A DNA stretch of 64,000 bases from an uncultured Prevotellaceae bacterium (GTDB lineage Bacteria; Bacteroidota; Bacteroidia; Bacteroidales; Bacteroidaceae). Under the pieces are notes generated by a model. It did not search any database. It saw nothing but the letters and a program-made list of their open reading frames with translations, and was not told the origin of the DNA. The stretch is taken from NCBI GenBank assembly GCA_937898415.1, contig CALDLA010000121.1:1-64000 (forward strand). The letters are read 5' to 3'. Shown piece by piece: positions 45,561 to 55,525 of this stretch (the stretch's first letter is position 1; each line of letters opens with the position of its first letter). Both the position numbers and the translations under genes were made by a program.

Positions 45561-48500
45561 ATGATGAAGCAGGTAAACATTCAAATCCCGCTTAGGATGC
45601 TCGGCCTCCTGTTAGGCCTATTCCTATCGGTAGGCGCCTTTGCACAGATTACAGTAAAGGGCCATGTGAAAGACTCGCAGGGAGAACCCATCATCGGCGC
45701 AACTGTCCGGGTTGTCGGACAGACGACGGGAGGGACAATTTCTGACTTCGACGGAAATTTCACCTTGCAGGCAAAACAAGGAGCACAGCTCAGCATCAGC
45801 TACGTGGGCTACCAGACGGCCACTGTGGCTGCCGCCCCTAACGTGACGGTTACGCTGCAGGACGATGCCGCACTGATTAACGAGGTGGTGGTCATCGGTT
45901 ATGGTGTAGCCAAGAAGAATGACCTGACCGGTTCGGTCGTCGCCATGAAACCTGATGAGAAGAACCACGGTATCGTCACCACGGCTCAGGACATGATTCA
46001 GGGTAAGATTGCCGGTGTGAACGTCAACACGGCATCAGGCGAACCAGGCGGAGCCGCACAGATCCGCATTCGTGGCGGCGCCTCGCTGAATGCCTCGAAC
46101 AGTCCGCTGATAGTCATCGACGGCATGCCCATGGACAACAACAGCACCAAGGGTATGAACAACCCACTGTCACTGGTCAACCCGAACGACATTGAGTCGT
46201 TCACCGTGCTGAAGGACGCCTCAGCCACAGCCATCTACGGTAGCCGCGGTTCTAACGGCGTCATCATCATCACCACCAAAAAGGGTCGCAAGAACCAGGC
46301 TCCCAAGGTATCCTACAACGGAACGTTCTCGCTCAGTGCCATTGCGAAGAAACTCGACGTGATGGATGCCAGCGAATACCGCCAGTTCATCAAGGACTAC
46401 TACGGCGAGGAGTCGGATGCCTATAAGGGACTGGGCGACGCTGACACCGACTGGCAGGATGAGATCTACCGTACGGGGGTCAGCCACGACCACAATGTCA
46501 GCGTCACCGGCGGTGTCGGCAACCAGGCATGGTCCATGCCCTACCGCGTGAGTGCTGGCTATACCAACCAGCAGGGTATCCTGAAGGGTTCTGACTACAG
46601 CCGCGTCACCGCAGGCTTCACGCTGAATCCCTCGCTGCTGGAGGATCACCTGACCATGAACATCAATGGTAAGTACGCCTACTCGAAGACGAATCCTGGC
46701 GGTCAGGGGGCCATCGGCAACGCTACCCGCATGGATCCGACACGTCCCGTCAAGAGCGATGACGAAGAGTTCAAGAACTGGGGCGGCTACTGGCAGTGGA
46801 CCAAGCCGACCACGAGCTACGACCCCACCTTCCCTTACGACCGTAACGGCGATGCTCCGTCGAACCCCGTCGAGCAGATTGAGCACTACACGTTCAACAA
46901 GAGCGCAAACGTATTGCTGGGTAACTTCGAAGCTGACTATAAGATTCACGGTTTCGAAGATCTCCGCCTGCACATGAATCTGGCCGGTGAGTATACCGAC
47001 GGTGGTGAGTACACCGATAACGGTCCTTACAACACCTATTCTTTCTACTATGGCAGCACCGGCGAAGACAAGGAGAAGAAGTACAACCTCGTCGGTACTG
47101 GCTATGTCCAGTATTACAAGGACTTCAACAAAGACAACCACTTCGACATCATGGCCGGCTACGAATACAGCCGCACCAAGTACTGGGGCAACAACTGGTA
47201 TAAGAGCTACTATCCCTTTACCTACGAGGGTACTGACGATGACGGCAATCCCAAGGCCGGCACGCTGAACAGCTCGTCAGAGAGGAGATGGAGGGGCCAA
47301 ATGGTGCTCGTCAGCTGGATTGGCCGTGCCAACTACACGCTGTTGGACCGTTACCTGCTCACCTTCACCGCCCGCTACGACGGTTCAAGCCGCTTTGCCG
47401 ACGGTCACCGCTGGGGTTTCTTCCCCGCTGCCGCCGCTGCATGGCGCATCAAGGACGAACCGTTCATGAAGAACGTCGAGGCCGTCAGCGACCTGAAACT
47501 GCGTCTCGGCTGGGGTAAGACCGGCCAGCAGGACACTGGCAGGGAATACTACACCCCGACCTACCAGATGACAACCACCAACGACCACCTTTATCCTATC
47601 GGTGAAGGCAACCCCGGAACGCTATTCCGTCCGCTGGTTTACAATAACGAGTTGACATGGGAGACCACCACGACCTGGAACATCGGTCTGGACTTCGGTA
47701 TGTTTGACCAGCGTCTGACCCTGAACTTCGACGCCTACAAGCGAAACACCACCGACCTGCTCTGCACGCCGACCATCGCTGCCGGACAGAACTACGACAA
47801 CAAGATGCTACTGAACGCCGGCGAACTGCAGAACTACGGTATTGAACTGGCCATCAGCGGCAAGCCCATCGTTACCAAGGACTGGTTCCTTGAACTGGGC
47901 GCCAACGTTGCCTATAACAATAATGAGGTGAAGGAACTGTACGGCGGACGCGACATGATTGAGGCCGGACTGACCGTCGGTATGCAGAAGGGCCTGACCT
48001 ATCACAAGGTGGGCCAGCCCGCCAATTCCTTCTGGGTCTACCAGCAGGTATACGACGAGACGGGTCGTCCCATTCAGGGTGCCTACGTCGATCGTAATGG
48101 CGACGGCAACATTGACGACAACGACCGCTATTTCTACAAGCACATTGCAGCGCCCTGGACCGGCGGTTTCTACCTGAAGGCTTCTTATAAGAACTGGGAC
48201 CTCGGCACGAACTTCCGCGTAAGCCTCGGCAACTACGTCTACAACGACCTCATCGAGAGCCGTATGAACACCGACGTGCGCTACAATGCCTCGAAGAATT
48301 TCTACGAGAACACCACACCTGATGTGGCTGCCCTGAGGTGGAAGTCGTACGACTATCCCCTGAGCGACTACTTCGTACAGAACGCCTCGTTCCTGAAGTG
48401 TGACAACATCACTTTGGGCTACAACTTCGAGGAACTGCTGAAGAGCAGCGGCTACAACGGACTCAGTGGCCGTATCTATGCTTCTTGCACGAACGTCTTC

Positions 48501-48608
48501 ACCGTCACCAAGTACTCTGGACTTGACCCCGAGCAGATTTCCGGCTTCGAGGGCAGCGTCTATCCGCGTAGCCGCACCTTCCTCCTGGGTCTCAACCTGA
48601 ACTTCTAA
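45561..48608 (+). CDS. susC: SusC-type TonB-dependent starch oligosaccharide transporter
   Basis: A 1,015-residue outer-membrane transporter with a signal peptide to about residue 28 (VGAFAQ). Residues of about 30-110 are the carboxypeptidase-regulatory-like domain (VKGHVKDSQGEPIIGATV). The plug holds GGAAQIRIRGGASLNASNS and AIYGSRGSNGVIIITTKKG. The barrel ends RTFLLGLNLNF with a terminal phenylalanine. With SusD it would import maltodextrins. The assignment rests on the following susD, susE, susF and GH13 genes and on the opposite malQ/GH97/pullulanase arm. ATG at 45564 is an equally possible start, one codon in. Confidence 0.94.
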   Translation: MMKQVNIQIPLRMLGLLLGLFLSVGAFAQITVKGHVKDSQGEPIIGATVRVVGQTTGGTISDFDGNFTLQAKQGAQLSISYVGYQTATVAAAPNVTVTLQDDAALINEVVVIGYGVAKKNDLTGSVVAMKPDEKNHGIVTTAQDMIQGKIAGVNVNTASGEPGGAAQIRIRGGASLNASNSPLIVIDGMPMDNNSTKGMNNPLSLVNPNDIESFTVLKDASATAIYGSRGSNGVIIITTKKGRKNQAPKVSYNGTFSLSAIAKKLDVMDASEYRQFIKDYYGEESDAYKGLGDADTDWQDEIYRTGVSHDHNVSVTGGVGNQAWSMPYRVSAGYTNQQGILKGSDYSRVTAGFTLNPSLLEDHLTMNINGKYAYSKTNPGGQGAIGNATRMDPTRPVKSDDEEFKNWGGYWQWTKPTTSYDPTFPYDRNGDAPSNPVEQIEHYTFNKSANVLLGNFEADYKIHGFEDLRLHMNLAGEYTDGGEYTDNGPYNTYSFYYGSTGEDKEKKYNLVGTGYVQYYKDFNKDNHFDIMAGYEYSRTKYWGNNWYKSYYPFTYEGTDDDGNPKAGTLNSSSERRWRGQMVLVSWIGRANYTLLDRYLLTFTARYDGSSRFADGHRWGFFPAAAAAWRIKDEPFMKNVEAVSDLKLRLGWGKTGQQDTGREYYTPTYQMTTTNDHLYPIGEGNPGTLFRPLVYNNELTWETTTTWNIGLDFGMFDQRLTLNFDAYKRNTTDLLCTPTIAAGQNYDNKMLLNAGELQNYGIELAISGKPIVTKDWFLELGANVAYNNNEVKELYGGRDMIEAGLTVGMQKGLTYHKVGQPANSFWVYQQVYDETGRPIQGAYVDRNGDGNIDDNDRYFYKHIAAPWTGGFYLKASYKNWDLGTNFRVSLGNYVYNDLIESRMNTDVRYNASKNFYENTTPDVAALRWKSYDYPLSDYFVQNASFLKCDNITLGYNFEELLKSSGYNGLSGRIYASCTNVFTVTKYSGLDPEQISGFEGSVYPRSRTFLLGLNLNF

Positions 48609-48635
48609 TCACACAACTATAAATAAGAACGCAAT

Positions 48636-50351
48636 ATGAAACTCAATAAAATCAAAGCAATGGTTCCGGCAGCGCTGCTACTGTTTGCCGCCGGTGTAAC
48701 CTCCTGCATGGATGACCTGGACAAGGGCAATATCGACCCGAACGTACAGGCAGAGCCCGACATCACCGCGCTCTACAGCAAGTGCTACGCCTGTCTCATT
48801 ATGGAAGGCATGGACGGTGGAGCCGACTTCTCGGTCGAGGATGCCGGTAAATCGACCTTCGTACGCAACCTCTACAACGCCAACGTGCTGTCGACCGACG
48901 AGGGTATCTGCTGGTGGACTGACGGCGGACTCGAGGACTACGGCAGGAACACGCCGAAACCCAACAGCGATGCCATTCGTTTCCTGTACTACCGTCTCAT
49001 CACGAATATCTCCTACTGCAACCACTACTTAGAGCTGGACGGTGCCAAGGCCGACCAGGCTAAGCTGGCCGAGGTGCGCTTCATCCGTGCCTACCTCTAT
49101 TACCAGATGCTCGACCTTTTCGGAGACCCGACGTTTATCCCCGCCGTGTCAAGCGATATGCCACGCCAGGCTCACTCCTACAATTCCAAGTTTGAAGCAG
49201 GAAAGGACTACAGCCGCGCCGAACTGCTGGCCCTGGGCCGCGAGTTCCTCTTCGGCTGGGTGAAGAGCGAGCTGGAAGAAGCAGAGAAGAACCTGCTGGA
49301 TCCTCAGCCGAAGAACGACAGCAACCCCAACTACGGTCGCGTCGACAAGGCTGCCGCCTGGCTCATGCTGAGCCGTCTGTACCTGAACGCCGGTACCTAT
49401 CTGAACAACGACGGTCAGAACAATCCCTACTGGGCACAGGCCTTGGAGTATGGCGAGAAGGTCATCACCTCCGGCTACACGCTGTTTGACGACAGCAAGA
49501 TGGACGCCAAAGCCAAAGCCATGGGCTACAAGCCCTACGACCTGCTCTTCATGGGCGACAATGGTTCCAACGGTGCTTCGTGCGAGGCCGTCTTCCCGCT
49601 GCTGCAGGATGGTAAGGTGACCAAGGGCTATGGTGGTTCCATGTTCTTCGTGGCCGCCATGTGGAATCCCGATATGGCCAACGTCATCGGTCTGGATGCC
49701 GGTACGAACCAGAACACGTGGGCTGGTATGCGCTGCCGTCCGCAGCTGTTAGAGAAGTTCACCAGCAACCCCAACTCATACGTAGGCAAGACGGCTGCCG
49801 AGATCCGTGCCATGAGTACCGACGACCGCGCCATCTTCTGGGGCGTCGACCATACGCTCTCAGTATTCCCCAACAGCGAGTTCTCACACGGTATCACCAC
49901 GCCGAAGTGGCACAACAACTACTCGAACGGCGGTACACCTCATGATGCCAGCGACGTCGACATCGACTTCTTCCTGCTGCGCGTGGCCGAGGCTTACCTC
50001 AATGCCGCCGAGGCTGCCCTTCACACTGGCGCAGCCGACAAGGCTAAGCAGTATATGGATGCCATCCGCAACCGTGCCCATGCCGCCACCCGTGGCAGCT
50101 ACACCCTGGATGACGTGCTCGATGAGCGTGCCCGTGAATTCTACTTCGAGGTCATCCGCCGTCCCGACCTCATCCGCTACAACCGCTTCGGCGGCCTGGA
50201 TGTCACCTACGGCTGGGAAGGCAAGGGCGGTAACGAGACCTACACGGGTGCTGCCTTCGAGAAGTACCTCAACGTCTACCCCATCCCCTCAACTGAGGTC
50301 ATGGCGAACTCGAACCTGATCCAGATTGACGGCTACACAGAGATTGAATAA
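48636..50351 (+). CDS. susD: SusD-type starch-binding outer-membrane lipoprotein
   Basis: A 571-residue lipoprotein with lipobox AGVTSC (Cys24) and the opening MDDLDKGNIDPNVQAEPDI. Family landmarks are EVRFIRAYLYYQMLDLFGDPTF (about 145-170), YLNAAEAALHTGAADKAKQYMDAIRNRAH and RAREFYFEVIRRPDLIRYNRFG near the C-terminus. It binds the starch helix at the cell surface and forms the lid of SusC. The gene follows susC by 27 bp. Confidence 0.93.
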   Translation: MKLNKIKAMVPAALLLFAAGVTSCMDDLDKGNIDPNVQAEPDITALYSKCYACLIMEGMDGGADFSVEDAGKSTFVRNLYNANVLSTDEGICWWTDGGLEDYGRNTPKPNSDAIRFLYYRLITNISYCNHYLELDGAKADQAKLAEVRFIRAYLYYQMLDLFGDPTFIPAVSSDMPRQAHSYNSKFEAGKDYSRAELLALGREFLFGWVKSELEEAEKNLLDPQPKNDSNPNYGRVDKAAAWLMLSRLYLNAGTYLNNDGQNNPYWAQALEYGEKVITSGYTLFDDSKMDAKAKAMGYKPYDLLFMGDNGSNGASCEAVFPLLQDGKVTKGYGGSMFFVAAMWNPDMANVIGLDAGTNQNTWAGMRCRPQLLEKFTSNPNSYVGKTAAEIRAMSTDDRAIFWGVDHTLSVFPNSEFSHGITTPKWHNNYSNGGTPHDASDVDIDFFLLRVAEAYLNAAEAALHTGAADKAKQYMDAIRNRAHAATRGSYTLDDVLDERAREFYFEVIRRPDLIRYNRFGGLDVTYGWEGKGGNETYTGAAFEKYLNVYPIPSTEVMANSNLIQIDGYTEIE

Positions 50352-50373
50352 TAATAACTGAAGATTGAAGATT

Positions 50374-51603
50374 ATGAATAGCAAGATATTTCATTCACTG
50401 ACCATGTTCATGGCAGGTTGCGGCTTGGCCGCAACACTGACGGCCTGCTCGGATGACAACGACTCGAACCCCTCGCTGATTCAGCCTGACGGATTCACGC
50501 TGAACACGCCGGCATACGTCAACGAGACTGTAGACCTGCTGTCAACCAATGAGCTGCAGCTGTCGTGGAGCCAGCCGCAGTATACGTCCGACAATGCACC
50601 GCTGCTGGTGACCTACGAGATACAGGTGTCGCCCACCAACAAGTTCACCGTGTCCACTGATCAGGCCGCTGCCGACGAGAGCGGTAACACCGTGGCCGAC
50701 TACGCCGCAATGACCCGTACCTCGACAAAGTGTACTTACACGCTGCTGTCGGCCGACCTTGACAAGGCCCTTATGCAAATTATGAAGTGGACGGCATCAA
50801 ATGTGCCCGAAGTACAGACGGTCTTCCTGCGCATCAATGCCTTCATCGACGAGAATGGCACACGCCTGAACAGCGTCGTTTCGAACACCATTGAACTGAA
50901 GTTCAACCCATACTACATTGAGTTGAAGGACGCTGCACCCATCATGTGGTATCTCGTGGGTAACGACATCCTCGATGGCACCTGGAGCAACAATCCCGGT
51001 GTCAGCAGCCTGCCCATGTTCGTCCAGAGCGACTTCGCCTACGACAAGGCTACGGGTACGGGCGAGATTACCTATCTGAACTACATCACCACCGAAGGTT
51101 GGAAGATTCAGCCTCAGGACTTCAACTGGGACCTCGGCTTCATGAGTGGCGGCTCAGCCAACACAGCTGTCTTCCGCGACGGCGGTGCCGATGCCGGTAA
51201 CATCTGGTGTGAGCCTGCTGGCTACTACTTAGTGACCGTCAACACGGCTACGAACACCTGCACTATCGTCCAGCAGGACATCACGCCGAAGGTGTACGGC
51301 CAGATTTGCGTGGCTGGTTCGTTCAACGAATGGAGCGACACCGACATGACTCCTGCCAACAAGAGCGGCGAGAACCACGTCTGGGCATACATCATGGAGG
51401 TTCCTGCCGGCGAGACCGTGCAGATGAAGTTCAAGATTGCGGGCAGCTGGGACACCAACTGGGGCTATGGCGCAGCCGACGGCGAGGTGAACCTCTGCGG
51501 TAAGGGTACCGGCGGTGGCCATAACATTGGCGTAGCCGAAGGCACATGGATTATCGTATTCAACGACATCACCGGTGAGTTCAGCATTACCCCGAAGGAG
51601 TAG
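50374..51603 (+). CDS. susE: SusE-type starch-binding lipoprotein
   Basis: About 409 residues from the ATG at 50374; the longer reading from 50365 would use TTG. The lipobox TLTAC gives Cys25. Residues of about 30-180 form the SusE N-terminal Ig-like domain (LSWSQPQYTSDNAPLLVTYEIQ is its typical first strand pair). Two starch-binding modules follow, at about 190-300 (MWYLVGNDILDG) and 305-409 (ICVAGSFNEWSD), the second with aromatic residues suited to glucan stacking. It lies at the cell surface with SusD and SusF. The order susC-D-E-F supports the name. Confidence 0.87.
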   Translation: MNSKIFHSLTMFMAGCGLAATLTACSDDNDSNPSLIQPDGFTLNTPAYVNETVDLLSTNELQLSWSQPQYTSDNAPLLVTYEIQVSPTNKFTVSTDQAAADESGNTVADYAAMTRTSTKCTYTLLSADLDKALMQIMKWTASNVPEVQTVFLRINAFIDENGTRLNSVVSNTIELKFNPYYIELKDAAPIMWYLVGNDILDGTWSNNPGVSSLPMFVQSDFAYDKATGTGEITYLNYITTEGWKIQPQDFNWDLGFMSGGSANTAVFRDGGADAGNIWCEPAGYYLVTVNTATNTCTIVQQDITPKVYGQICVAGSFNEWSDTDMTPANKSGENHVWAYIMEVPAGETVQMKFKIAGSWDTNWGYGAADGEVNLCGKGTGGGHNIGVAEGTWIIVFNDITGEFSITPKE

Positions 51604-51613
51604 GCGCTGCGTT

Positions 51614-51640
51614 TGTGAAAAGTGATAAGTGATAAGTGAA
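51614..51640. repeat. Period-7 AGTGATA repeat before susF
   Basis: A short tandem tract, GTGATAA twice and then GTGAAAA, lies in the 58-bp susE-susF gap. It resembles the intergenic AT-rich tracts in the FAS1 locus. Confidence 0.5.
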
Positions 51641-51661
51641 AACTTTAAATACTGAAAGATT

Positions 51662-53101
51662 ATGAAGAAAAGCATATTATGTGGAATTGCCTTGGTAGCA
51701 GGACTCTGGTCCTGCACCGAGGACTACACCGACTGGGCAGACCCACAGCAGAACGCTGCAAAGGAGGCTGCGCAGAAACTGGAAATGATGGTGCAGCCCA
51801 CCACCCAATCCATCGACTTCGCCACCTACACCGCACCGACGGTGCAGTTGTTCACCACCAATCTCAATGAGCAGCAGGCCAAGGAGTACAACGTGCTGTT
51901 CACTGGCGACGACGCCACAAAAACCGAGACTCTCATTGCCGACGCTGCCGGCCACATTCAGACAGCACAGCTGAAGGACGTAGTCATCAGCCTCTTCGGC
52001 AAGGCTCCTACCGAGCGCACCCTGAACGTCACGGTAGCAGCAATAGCTACCAACGCCACCGCCGACGGTCCTGTCCAGGTACTCCGCCAGGCCAGTCCCT
52101 TCAACCTGAAGGCCACGCTCGACGCACCGTTCATTGACTCGGGCTACTACCTGACCGGCGACTTTGCCGGATGGAACAAGGATGGTGCACTGGCCTTCAC
52201 CCACTTAGGCAGCGGCAGCGTCTACGACGATCCTGAGTTCCAGATTATGTTCACCGCCACGGCTGACAACCAGTACTGGAAGATTATCTCTGCCACCAAC
52301 TACAACGGCGACTTCTGGTCAGAAGGACCGACGGGTGTCGTGGGTACAGTCGTCGACGGCGATACCAGTGCCGAAGGACTGCTGACCACCACCAAGCCGC
52401 AGGCAGGTAAGATTGAGAAAGGCGGACTCTACCTGATGACCATCAACATGATGGAGTACACTTACAGCATCAAGGCCGTAGCTCCGCAGTTCTATATGGT
52501 CGGTGCTCTGCCCGGATGGAATGCGGAAGGTGCTGCCACAGCTATCCTCTACCCGCAGTCGAACACCGTCATGACCTACACCTCGAAGTACACCGGTGCA
52601 TGGGACTTGAAACTCTGGAACAAGAACGACCTGGGCAACTGGGACGCCTGCTATGGATGTAAGGTCGACGGTGACAACTCGCCTGCCGGCGATCTCATCA
52701 ACAGCGGTGCACAGGCCATCTCGGCTCCCTCGGCAGAGTTCTACACCCTGACCGTCGACGTAGCCAATATGACCTACAGCTGGACCAAACTCGACAACCA
52801 GACTCCGACGGAGTACATCTCCATGGGCGTCATCGGCGACTTCAACAGCTGGGGCGGCGACATGGAGATGAAACAGGTGACACCGCACAACTGGTATGTC
52901 GTGGGCACCGTCACCGACGGCGGTCTGAAATTCCGCGCCAACGGCGGCTGGGATGTAAACTGGGGTGCTGAGCTCACAGTCACCGACACAAGCTTCTATG
53001 GCAAGGGTGTGGCCAATGGTGCCAACATCAGCGTACCGGCAGGCACCTACGCCTTCTACCTGAATGACATCACCGGCGACTTCGCCATTGTCAAACAGTG
53101 A
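51662..53101 (+). CDS. susF: SusF-type starch-binding lipoprotein with three modules
   Basis: A 479-residue lipoprotein with lipobox GLWSC (Cys18). An N-terminal Ig-like domain (about 35-155) carries IDFATYTAPTVQLFTTN. Three starch-binding modules of the SusE/F type follow, opening with YYLTGDFAGWNKDG (about 160), FYMVGALPGWNAEG (about 278) and MGVIGDFNSWGGDM (about 388). It would hold starch at the cell surface. Bacteroides SusF also has three such modules. A hairpin follows the stop codon, so the later genes may be expressed at a lower level. Confidence 0.87.
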   Translation: MKKSILCGIALVAGLWSCTEDYTDWADPQQNAAKEAAQKLEMMVQPTTQSIDFATYTAPTVQLFTTNLNEQQAKEYNVLFTGDDATKTETLIADAAGHIQTAQLKDVVISLFGKAPTERTLNVTVAAIATNATADGPVQVLRQASPFNLKATLDAPFIDSGYYLTGDFAGWNKDGALAFTHLGSGSVYDDPEFQIMFTATADNQYWKIISATNYNGDFWSEGPTGVVGTVVDGDTSAEGLLTTTKPQAGKIEKGGLYLMTINMMEYTYSIKAVAPQFYMVGALPGWNAEGAATAILYPQSNTVMTYTSKYTGAWDLKLWNKNDLGNWDACYGCKVDGDNSPAGDLINSGAQAISAPSAEFYTLTVDVANMTYSWTKLDNQTPTEYISMGVIGDFNSWGGDMEMKQVTPHNWYVVGTVTDGGLKFRANGGWDVNWGAELTVTDTSFYGKGVANGANISVPAGTYAFYLNDITGDFAIVKQ

Positions 53102-53131
53102 CGTCCAATAACGACTAAGCCAATATCAAGC

Positions 53132-53165
53132 TACGGACTCCACAGGTACGCTTGTGGAGTCCGTA
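53132..53165 (+). terminator. Hairpin between susF and the cytoplasmic GH13 gene
   Basis: TACGGACTCCACA and TGTGGAGTCCGTA form a perfect 13-bp stem with an 8-base loop. Only a weak T tract follows, so it is more likely a partial terminator or an mRNA-stability element inside the operon. Confidence 0.6.
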
Positions 53166-53188
53166 AGTTTAACTAAAACATCCTAAAC

Positions 53189-54349
53189 ATGAATAAAACG
53201 TTGTGGTTTGATAACATCAGAATCTATCATCTGCTGATTGACAGATTCAACGGAGGCTGGCAGACGCCGCCAGCCAGCAAGAACATCTTCTGCGGAGGCA
53301 ACCTGCAGGGAGTCATCGACAAGCTTGACTATATCAAGAACCTGGGCTTCACGGCCATCATGCTCTCGCCCATCTACAAGTCACAGAACTATCACGGGTA
53401 TCATACCCTGAATTTCGACGAGGTAGACCCGCACTTCGGCACATGGGAGGACTATCAGCGGCTGCTCGACCAGGCTCACGACAAGGGCATGCGCATTATC
53501 TGCGACTTCGTGCCTAACCATTGCTGGTATCTGGCGCCGATGTTCCAGGAGTCGCTTCTCAAGAATGGCGGCAAGCACCGCGACTGGTTCCACTATCTTA
53601 AGGCTGACAGCGACGAGTTCGTCTCGTTCTTAGGCTATGGCGACCTGCCCAAGTTCAATCTGACGAACCCCGAAGTAGTCAGTTTCATGATTGACAAGGC
53701 TGGACGGCTCGCCCGCATGGGGGTGGATGCTTTCCGCATCGACCATGCCCTAGGACAGCCACATGAGTTCCTGAAACGTTTCCGCGACAGCATGCAGGCT
53801 GTCCGCAGCGACATCGTCGTCTTCGGCGAGGTGTGGGCGTTCGGCATCGGGCCGCAGTTGGCCGGGCAGTTGTATTTCAAGACTGACGCCAGGTTGCAGG
53901 AATTCCTGGCACAGGACACTAAGTCCTTCTCCCAGGACGACCTGCAGGCCGACTACACTGACACACTGGACGGCGTGCTGGACTTTGCCTATCGCGACAT
54001 CATCCTGAAAGAAGTGCATGCCGGCCACGGCATCAAAGACAACGCGACGCTCAAGAGCAAGATAGAGGCCCACTTCGCCAAGTATCCTGCCGACTTCAAG
54101 CTGGTCCTGTTCTTGGACAACCACGACACCGACCGCTTCCTGTTTGACTGTCACGACGATGTGAACTTGTTGCAGGAGGCCATCGACCTGACGATGGAAC
54201 TGCCCAGGCCGTTCTCCTTCCTCTATGGCACAGAGCAGCTGATGACCATCCAGTCCACCATCTTCAATGCCGAGCCCTACGCCGACCTCCGTGTAAGAAA
54301 CTGCATGGACTGGAGTAAAGAGCCGACGGCACTGAAGTTAAAGCATTAG
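53189..54349 (+). CDS. Cytoplasmic GH13 alpha-amylase-type enzyme, compact form
   Basis: A 386-residue enzyme without a signal peptide. The barrel is complete to the third catalytic residue: Asp185 (FRIDHALG, nucleophile), Glu214 (VFGEVW, acid/base) and Asp313 (DNHDTDRF). The usual C-terminal beta-sandwich (domain C) is missing; the chain stops about 70 residues after the last catalytic motif. It would act on maltodextrins or glycogen in the cytoplasm. An Asp-His-Ala pattern replaces the more common Asp-x-x-x-H after the nucleophile. It comes 12 bp before the SpoIIE phosphatase gene. Confidence 0.85.
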   Translation: MNKTLWFDNIRIYHLLIDRFNGGWQTPPASKNIFCGGNLQGVIDKLDYIKNLGFTAIMLSPIYKSQNYHGYHTLNFDEVDPHFGTWEDYQRLLDQAHDKGMRIICDFVPNHCWYLAPMFQESLLKNGGKHRDWFHYLKADSDEFVSFLGYGDLPKFNLTNPEVVSFMIDKAGRLARMGVDAFRIDHALGQPHEFLKRFRDSMQAVRSDIVVFGEVWAFGIGPQLAGQLYFKTDARLQEFLAQDTKSFSQDDLQADYTDTLDGVLDFAYRDIILKEVHAGHGIKDNATLKSKIEAHFAKYPADFKLVLFLDNHDTDRFLFDCHDDVNLLQEAIDLTMELPRPFSFLYGTEQLMTIQSTIFNAEPYADLRVRNCMDWSKEPTALKLKH

Positions 54350-54360
54350 AATCGTTACGT

Positions 54361-55509
54361 ATGAAGCCTGTCCGGGAGTCGCTCGCCAGCCGCATCACCT
54401 TGAGGGTGGTGCTGTATGTCGTCGTGGTGCTTGGCATTTCGGCTTTTGTGGGCAACCACCTTGTGCTGAAAATCATCAGGGCCATCGAGGAAAACGGCAT
54501 CCTCTATGCCATCGGCATGCGGAGGATGTCAATCGGGCTGACGCTGCTGTTTATCTTGACGCTGGTGGTGCTGACCAATCTGTTGCGCCGGACTATACAC
54601 CGGCTCATCGCGCCGCTCACCACATTCACCCAAGCGGTGGACGAGGTGGCACAGGGCAACCTGCAGGCCGAGCTGCCCGTCATCCAGTCCGAGGACGAGA
54701 TGCAGCGGCTGCACCATTCGTTCAGCCTGATGCAGCAGTCGCTGACCCGGCAGATGGAGGAGCTAAAACAGTTTAACGAGGCGAAGGGCCGCATAGAGGG
54801 AGAGTTGAAGGTAGCGCGGGACATACAGCTGTCGATGCTGCCGAAAGCATATACCCCCACTGCGGACTGCCATTTGGACATCTACGGTCAGCAGATTTCG
54901 GCCAAGGAGGTGGGCGGCGACCTCTACGACTTCTTCGTCCGCGACGGGAAGCTGTTCTTCTGCATTGGCGACGTCTCGGGCAAGGGTGTGCCAGCTGCCC
55001 TGGTAATGGCGACCACGCTCTGCCAGTTCCGCATCGTGGCCAGCCATGTGGACGACGTGGTGAAGATTATCAACTATATCAACAGGACGATATGCGACGG
55101 CAACGAAACCATGATGTTCGTGACGTTCTTTGTCGGCGTGCTCGACCTGACTACCGGACTTCTGCGCTACTGCAATGCGGGTCACAACAAGCCGTTCGTC
55201 GTGGGCGACGGAGTCGCGGAGCTGGAAGCCAAACCTGGCCTGCCCTTGGGCGTCGACGACGGTGCGCCCTACATAGTCCGCGAATGTAACATACCTGCGG
55301 GAACCATGCTGTTCCTCTACACCGACGGTCTGACGGAGGCCATGACCGCCCAGCGCGAGCAATTCGGGCGCCAGCGGCTCGTCAACCAACTGAAGAGCGG
55401 AGCAAACTGTCAGGCGCAGATAGAAGAGATGACCCAGGCCGTGCATCTATTCGTCGGCGAGGCCGCGCAGAGCGACGACCTGACGATGCTCGCCATCCGT
55501 TACACATAA
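54361..55509 (+). CDS. Membrane HAMP-SpoIIE (PP2C) serine phosphatase
   Basis: A 382-residue protein. Two transmembrane segments (about 14-35 and 55-75) frame a very small extracytoplasmic loop of about 20 residues. A HAMP domain covers about 76-135 and a helical linker about 135-170. The SpoIIE/PP2C phosphatase at about 170-382 has its metal ligands: Asp187 in GGDLYDF, Asp204 in GDVSGKG and the SDD at 371-373. In partner-switching systems such phosphatases remove phosphate from a STAS protein. The STAS gene follows by 16 bp. What it senses cannot be told, as the loop is too short for a known sensor fold. Confidence 0.9.
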   Translation: MKPVRESLASRITLRVVLYVVVVLGISAFVGNHLVLKIIRAIEENGILYAIGMRRMSIGLTLLFILTLVVLTNLLRRTIHRLIAPLTTFTQAVDEVAQGNLQAELPVIQSEDEMQRLHHSFSLMQQSLTRQMEELKQFNEAKGRIEGELKVARDIQLSMLPKAYTPTADCHLDIYGQQISAKEVGGDLYDFFVRDGKLFFCIGDVSGKGVPAALVMATTLCQFRIVASHVDDVVKIINYINRTICDGNETMMFVTFFVGVLDLTTGLLRYCNAGHNKPFVVGDGVAELEAKPGLPLGVDDGAPYIVRECNIPAGTMLFLYTDGLTEAMTAQREQFGRQRLVNQLKSGANCQAQIEEMTQAVHLFVGEAAQSDDLTMLAIRYT

Positions 55510-55525
55510 TAAAATCGAAATAGCT

